64,000 nt of DNA from positions 27,878 to 91,877 of the forward strand of contig JAUVDV010000005.1 of the NCBI GenBank assembly GCA_030595125.1, in the 5' to 3' direction. A program made the position numbers and the translations under genes. Below the pieces are notes generated by a model, which saw only the letters and a list, made by a program, of their open reading frames with translations, searched no databases and was not told the DNA's origin. Of the stretch, positions 60,037-64,000 are shown piece after piece. This DNA is from Deltaproteobacteria bacterium (lineage in GTDB: Bacteria > Myxococcota_A > Polyangia > JAAYKL01). Numbering within the stretch: position 1 is the first letter of the stretch; each line of letters opens with the position of its first letter.

Positions 60037-60978
60037 TCATTGTGCTCCAAAAAATCCTGAATGCCGGTGAGAACTCACTGCCCGGGCCTCCAGAAGGGTA
60101 TGGCCGGCCGCTATTTGGTAGCTGTTTGTCACGCTGATGATCATGTCCGAGCCGCCGCCCCATGTGTATTCGCTGATCCATTCTTGAGGCACTACCAGCT
60201 CGGTCACCGACTGATCCGGTCGGCAGATGAAAACCGCGTCGTCCCAGTCCAGATTGAAATTGAGAGCAAGAGTCACCTGCCCCTCGCTCACGGGGAGCCA
60301 CCCCATTACGAAGTCACCATCCATGTTTTGAATGACCACGGGTCCTCCCTCAAACGGAGAGGTCAGCTGAGTGTGAACGGGAAGGGAAGCCGATTTTGAA
60401 AATGAATCGGTGCTGCCCAGTCCCATCCCGCTGAAGTTGAAGTCAACCTCCTGCCCCAGCCAGACCGGCAAGGGGAGGTCGACACTATTGGCTGTACGGT
60501 AGTCGACGGTGTAGGCGCCTTCATCGGCGTCGAAATCGATCGTCAAGATATCCTCCGCTTCATCGGGGGCGGCCATTATCCGGCCCACATCGGCCTCGGC
60601 GGGCGGCTCGGGAGGAGGAGGTTCTGCCATACCGGAGTGATAATAGATCTCGCATTCAACGCCGTTCCTGGACAGAAAAGTGCCCTCGTAATCCGGGCCG
60701 TCGAGCGGACCGTATTGCTCCGAATAGACCACGGCCGAGAGTATAAGAGTCTCGGCGCCGTACTGGCTATCGGCAAGGGCGGTATGAACGAGGTTGACGA
60801 TTCCCCACTTTTCGAAGTCCGAATCCGTATCCGCATCGGAGTCTGCATCGGAATCGGTGTCTGTGTCGGAGTCGGCATCGGTGTCCGTGGTTCCAACGAG
60901 AACCGGTTGCTGTTTCCAGCACCCGGATGCAACCGCCGCTCCGAGGATCAGCAAGATGGGAAGTTCCAAGTGGTTCAT
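60037..60978 (-). CDS. Asp-Thr linker lipoprotein
   Basis: A 313-residue lipoprotein with signal peptide MNHLELPILLILGAAVASGC, lipobox ASGC. A short Asp-Thr/Asp-Ser/Asp-Ala linker (about residues 31-55) is followed by an unrecognised 250-residue domain rich in beta-type sequence, with a Pro-rich patch (AEPPPPEPPAEADV). Two Cys lie in the domain (GVECEIYY, FICRPDQS). No clear ribosome site precedes ATG 60978. Surface location is inferred from the lipobox. Confidence 0.72.
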   Translation of the reverse strand: MNHLELPILLILGAAVASGCWKQQPVLVGTTDTDADSDTDTDSDADSDADTDSDFEKWGIVNLVHTALADSQYGAETLILSAVVYSEQYGPLDGPDYEGTFLSRNGVECEIYYHSGMAEPPPPEPPAEADVGRIMAAPDEAEDILTIDFDADEGAYTVDYRTANSVDLPLPVWLGQEVDFNFSGMGLGSTDSFSKSASLPVHTQLTSPFEGGPVVIQNMDGDFVMGWLPVSEGQVTLALNFNLDWDDAVFICRPDQSVTELVVPQEWISEYTWGGGSDMIISVTNSYQIAAGHTLLEARAVSSHRHSGFFGAQ

Positions 60979-60998
60979 ACGAACAATTGTATTCTAAA

Positions 60999-61136
60999 TC
61001 CCGCGGGTGTAAAACCCGCGGCCACGATGCGCTACGCGCAAGCCCTCCGGGCTTGACCGGTAGTGCCCCGGGGTTCACGGGAACATAGGTCATCCTGACC
61101 GCGCCCTCATAAGGGCGCGGTTTTACAGCCGCGGGA
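60999..61136. mobile_element. 138-bp MITE-like element with 16-bp terminal inverted repeats
   Basis: The ends TCCCGCGGGTGTAAAA (60999-61014) and TTTTACAGCCGCGGGA (61121-61136) are inverted copies with one mismatch. Inside are three hairpins: CCGCGGGT/ACCCGCGG (61001-61021), CAAGCCC/GGGCTTG (61039-61055) and CCGCGCCCT/AGGGCGCGG (61099-61120, followed by TTTT). There is no coding capacity. It could be a non-autonomous transposable element or a palindromic repetitive unit; the last hairpin could also terminate transcription. Confidence 0.55.
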
Positions 61137-61237
61137 TGGTCCTGGTTTTTTGCGTCGAACTTCTTTCCTCCATGTTCCCTGATGGTGTATGTTTAATCAT
61201 TCGAAAAAATGATTTTTCTTTAAAGGGAGAGACCCAC

Positions 61238-61726
61238 ATGAAAAAAATTCTCATGGCATTGTTGGTGCTTTCGTTTGTCGTACTCGCCATGTGCTCGGAC
61301 GACGACACGCAGGGCGACGCGGGAATCGACGCCGCAACCGACACGGACACCGACACCGATACCGACACAGACGCGGACACGGACACAGACTCGGACTCGG
61401 ATTCCGACTCGGACTCCGATTCCGACTCGGATTCCGACAGTGACTCGGATTCGGACTCCGATTCCGATTCTGATGCGGACGGTGGCCTCGATTGTCCATG
61501 GACCTGCGAGAGCCTGTTCGGCGGCTGTCAGGGACTTGGCCACCCGCAGTATAATTGCGGCATGATCGATATATGCTGCGAACCGCTGGTCGAGCCTGAC
61601 GGCGGCTTTGGCGATTGCGAGCCCGCGCACACATGCGAGACCCCCTCCCTTCCCCCCCTCTGCGGAGGTAATCCCGTTCACTACGAACTCGATGGTTGCG
61701 AGATGTGGGAGGTCTGCTGCGACTAG
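61238..61726 (+). CDS. Asp-Ser linker Cys-rich lipoprotein
   Basis: A 162-residue lipoprotein from ATG 61238 (preceded by AAAGGGAG). The signal peptide [20 protein letters not shown] gives lipobox LAMC. Residues about 31-82 are Asp-Thr then pure Asp-Ser repeats, the longest uninterrupted run in the window. The C-terminal 80 residues hold about eleven Cys ([24 protein letters not shown]), a compact disulfide-rich domain that is not recognised. Function unknown. Confidence 0.78.
   Translation: MKKILMALLVLSFVVLAMCSDDDTQGDAGIDAATDTDTDTDTDTDADTDTDSDSDSDSDSDSDSDSDSDSDSDSDSDSDADGGLDCPWTCESLFGGCQGLGHPQYNCGMIDICCEPLVEPDGGFGDCEPAHTCETPSLPPLCGGNPVHYELDGCEMWEVCCD
61338..61482 (+). repeat. Hexanucleotide Asp-Ser/Asp-Thr coding repeat
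   Basis: About 24 six-bp units, GACAC[CG] at the start and GA[CT]TC[CG] afterwards, in the lipoprotein gene. The longest such tract here and the most likely to vary in length. Confidence 0.8.
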
Positions 61727-61741
61727 CCCCATTCCGGCTAT

Positions 61742-61754
61742 CCCCTGCGAGGGG
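61742..61754 (+). terminator. Short hairpin after the lipoprotein gene
   Basis: CCCCT/AGGGG with loop GCG lies 16 nt after the stop. There is no T-run immediately after it, so it is a weak terminator candidate. Confidence 0.25.
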
Positions 61755-61859
61755 GGGAAGAGGGTAACGCGGCAATTGAAATTTCTGGACAAAACAGGCT
61801 GGGTTGAATAGTTTTTAACGCGAATCAATCAACGCTTGGCCCAAGTAAAGGTAAGATAA

Positions 61860-62612
61860 ATGTCAAACCAAGACGATTTTGAAAAACACGCAGCTACTAT
61901 TGAAGCGATCGACGCGAAGGATGTGAAGCATCCGAACATGCCTGTGGGGATCTTCTTTCAGGAAGCCGAGGATCTTTACAACTGGTTGCAAAAAGACAGG
62001 AAAGCGCTTGTGGCCGCCGGGCTCGATCAGTCTGTCATCGACACGCTGCCGGCGCGGGCGGGCGCGGCGACGTACATTCAGAGCCAGTGGAACAGCCTCC
62101 GCCTCGGCAAGGAAGAGGCGCAAAAGCAGTTCGCCAAGCTCGCGCCTTACGTTTACGATCTCCGCGACACGCTCGTACACCACATGCTGTACGCCTTTCG
62201 CAAGCACCCTGACCTGAAGAGCCGCGTGCAGGCTATCGCCGACGGTTCGGGCGACGCCGACATGATCCAAGATCTCTCCGACCTCGGCGTCCACGGCAAG
62301 AACAACCCCGAGCCGCTCATGGCGGTCAACTTCGACATGGGCCTGCTCGACGAAGCCGTTCAAAAGAGCGACGAGACGGCCTCCCTGCTCGGCGCGGCCC
62401 GAGGCGAAGTGAAGGACAAGGAGACCAAGGTAATGCGCGACAAGGCGTATACCTATCTCAAGCAGTCCGTGGACGAGATCCGGGAGTGCGGCCGGTACGT
62501 CTTCTGGCGCGACGAGGCCCGCAGGGTCGGATACGCGAGCGCCCATTTCCGCCGGACTCGCGGCAAGAGAGACTCCGCCCCGGCGCAGACCGAAACAATC
62601 GACGCCCCGTAG
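61860..62612 (+). CDS. Hypothetical helical protein
   Basis: A 250-residue soluble protein with no signal peptide or membrane segment, apparently all helical (EAEDLYNWLQKDRKALVAAG, KEEAQKQFAKLAPYVYDLRD). The C-terminus is Arg/Lys-rich (FRRTRGKRDSAPAQ). A Cys in RECGRYVFW is the only cysteine. I do not recognise a family. Codon use is like that of typical GC-rich genes of the window, so it is probably real. It is followed by a 341-bp non-coding stretch with a tandem array. Confidence 0.65.
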   Translation: MSNQDDFEKHAATIEAIDAKDVKHPNMPVGIFFQEAEDLYNWLQKDRKALVAAGLDQSVIDTLPARAGAATYIQSQWNSLRLGKEEAQKQFAKLAPYVYDLRDTLVHHMLYAFRKHPDLKSRVQAIADGSGDADMIQDLSDLGVHGKNNPEPLMAVNFDMGLLDEAVQKSDETASLLGAARGEVKDKETKVMRDKAYTYLKQSVDEIRECGRYVFWRDEARRVGYASAHFRRTRGKRDSAPAQTETIDAP

Positions 62613-62649
62613 CCCCACAAGCTCCTAATAAACACCCACAATCGACGAA

Positions 62650-62850
62650 AACCGCGCGGGAAGACCGAAACCTGCGCGGGAAGACCGAATTCCGCGCGGG
62701 AAGGACGGAAACTTGCGTATTGAGGACGAGAGCTTGCGCGGGAACGACGAAATCCTGCGCGGGAAGACCCGAAACCATGCGCGGGACGGGGAAGGCCTGT
62801 ACATGTGTTCAGTCCAATACCGCGCGGGAAAGCTAGAAGCATGCGCGGTG
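62650..62850. repeat. Degenerate tandem array, about 21-bp period, in the 341-bp intergenic region
   Basis: Copies of GCGCGGGAAGACCGAAACCT-like units begin at 62654, 62674, 62694, 62715, 62736, 62757, 62779, (degenerate near 62800), 62822 and 62843. The period drifts from 20 to 22 bp, about two helical turns. The rest of the gap 62613-62953 shows nothing else except the ribosome site of the next gene. Confidence 0.7.
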
Positions 62851-62953
62851 GGCTATAGCCCCTGGGGGAATGGTCCGGAAAACGCCTTGCTTTTTACTCT
62901 GTACCCCGATACATTGCCGATGTAGGGGAAACTAAACAAAAAGGAGTAGAGCC

Positions 62954-64000
62954 ATGCAGAGCCCAAAGGTTTCGGTTATGTTGTTCGCGTTCTTGATTTC
63001 GTGTGTTTTTGCTTTTTCGTGTGTTGAAGACGATGTGGAATACGATTTTGATGCAGACGTTGCTCAGGAACAAATCATTCCAGGATGCGTAAGGTATGTC
63101 GATCAGGATGCTGAGCCGGATGGTGACGCGAGAAGTTGGGAGACAGCCGTGCGAAGCTTGGAAGAGGCTGTGGACAGAATTCCCGAAGAAGAAGACGACG
63201 CAGAATGCGAAATATGGGTGAAGGAGGGAATGGCATTACCTGAGGAGTTTGAAGTTGTTGATGGGGTTGGAGAACTGGATGATATTCAATTCTATACCGG
63301 GTTCAGGGGCAATGAAAAGTCTCGTGTCGTCCCATCAAGAGAAAACGTCCATTCAAGTATTCTGGGATCAAGACTGGAAACGGAACTTGACAACTCAACT
63401 ATTACGAATTCGAGGAATGCTGCGGCGCAGAACACATATGGTCTTCTTTCCGAGCCTGAAACGGCGGCGCCTGACGATATTTTTGATGACGCGATCCCTA
63501 CTGCGGACACAGGTGATGGTTTTTTCGTAATATGGGGAACTCCAGATCCGCTGTTGCTCCTAACACCTGTTCCCGCAAATTACCAATGGGGGATTATGAA
63601 CGATGGGCAGCTAAACTTTCTGTTAGCGACCCCTTCTGCTCCGATAACCGTTATGATGATGAACTATCTTGGTAATATAGGAATGGGAACTACCTCGCCA
63701 ACGTCAAGATTGGAAATAAATGGAAATGACAATAACGGTTCCACGGGAACGCTGGAAATTGTAAGTGGCACACAACGTTTATTACTGGATGGAAATGAGA
63801 TCGACGCTGTTGGTACCAGTAACCTTTATTTTAATCACAATTCCCACAAAAAAACATGTATAAATACTAGTGGTGGGAGAGTAGCAATTGGATCAACAAA
63901 TACCAACCCTGCTTCTGTTCTCAGCGTAACCGGCCAAGTAACTATATTCGACGACCTTGGTGGAAAAACTCATTTCGGCAGCGGCAGCGGATTTGACAAT
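62954..64000 (+). CDS. Secreted beta-helix/tail-spike-like lipoprotein, 3' end outside the window
   Basis: An open frame of 349 codons from ATG 62954 (AAAAAGGAG upstream), with no stop before the window end. The signal peptide MQSPKVSVMLFAFLISCVFA is followed by FSC, a possible lipobox. Residues about 45-95 match the start of parallel beta-helix proteins (VRYVDQDAEPDGDARSWETA, then IWVKEG). Residues about 245-340 carry GNIGMGTTSPTSRLEINGND, ending with GRVAIGSTNTNPASVLSVTG, the pattern of tail-spike proteins that carry a C-terminal S74 endosialidase chaperone, which would lie beyond the window. The gene is clearly more AT-rich than its neighbours, a sign of transfer. An adhesin or glycan-binding role is inference. 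Confidence 0.72.
   Translation, partial: MQSPKVSVMLFAFLISCVFAFSCVEDDVEYDFDADVAQEQIIPGCVRYVDQDAEPDGDARSWETAVRSLEEAVDRIPEEEDDAECEIWVKEGMALPEEFEVVDGVGELDDIQFYTGFRGNEKSRVVPSRENVHSSILGSRLETELDNSTITNSRNAAAQNTYGLLSEPETAAPDDIFDDAIPTADTGDGFFVIWGTPDPLLLLTPVPANYQWGIMNDGQLNFLLATPSAPITVMMMNYLGNIGMGTTSPTSRLEINGNDNNGSTGTLEIVSGTQRLLLDGNEIDAVGTSNLYFNHNSHKKTCINTSGGRVAIGSTNTNPASVLSVTGQVTIFDDLGGKTHFGSGSGFDN

Noticed and set aside
62650..62850. CRISPR-like array
   Set aside because: The period of about 21 bp is too short for repeat plus spacer, and the units are degenerate.

Overview
The window looks like chromosomal DNA of an anaerobic or microaerophilic Gram-negative bacterium of the Myxococcota / former deltaproteobacterial lineage (inference). 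The evidence is lipoproteins with long Asp-Ser/Asp-Thr linkers, two sigma-54 enhancer-binding proteins each beside a -24/-12 promoter, an 'orange protein'-type NifX/MinD operon, a three-gene succinate dehydrogenase/fumarate reductase, and GC-rich genes with frequent GTG starts and ATGA/GTGA stop-start overlaps. No rRNA, tRNA, CRISPR array, prophage or transposase gene was recognised.

Layout. 0-3.3 kb: a ThiF/MoeB-like E1 enzyme, lgt and a collagen-repeat lipoprotein. 3.4-13.2 kb: a histidine kinase and an NtrC-type regulator, then a sigma-54 promoter and an operon for a soluble NAD(P)H-linked flavin/iron-sulfur complex: a Cys-rich small protein, NuoE-like, NuoF fused to an NfnB/GltD-like flavoprotein, HoxU-like, and an FMN-type glutamate synthase domain protein. 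13.3-20.5 kb: a phosphoesterase, then on the minus strand glutamate dehydrogenase and two PEP-synthase-like ATP-grasp proteins, the second sharing a sensor domain with the kinase at 3.4 kb. 20.5-24.5 kb: an accessory stretch (VapBC-like toxin-antitoxin, WYL-like protein, LRR lipoprotein, DinD). 24.5-38.1 kb: acetoacetyl-CoA synthetase and a surface-glycan block of two polytopic glycosyltransferases, three sulfatase-fold proteins with Thr at the nucleophile position, an SGNH/MBOAT acyltransferase pair and a second LRR lipoprotein. 38.2-48 kb: lipoproteins, a reduced Tex-like S1 protein, a nucleotidyltransferase-aminotransferase fusion, rluD, an AAA ATPase and an M23 peptidase. 48.2-51.7 kb: sdhCAB. 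51.8-53.8 kb: rmuC and a DUF89 protein. 53.8-59.3 kb: a sigma-54 activator divergent from an ORP-like operon (NifX-like, DUF5320, NifX-ferredoxin, a fused double MinD ATPase, NifU-like). 59.3-64 kb: Asp-Ser lipoproteins, a 138-bp element with terminal inverted repeats, a degenerate ~21-bp tandem array, and a tail-spike-like secreted protein running off the window.

How the genes fit together. The kinase/regulator pair, the sigma-54 promoter and the following five genes look like one regulated unit that couples pyridine-nucleotide oxidation to a glutamate-synthase-type active site. With gdhA and the ATP-grasp pair nearby, this is a plausible nitrogen/carbon control node, and it is the best candidate in the window for an undescribed system. 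The ORP-like operon is the second. The 24-38 kb block reads as extracytoplasmic polysaccharide assembly and decoration.
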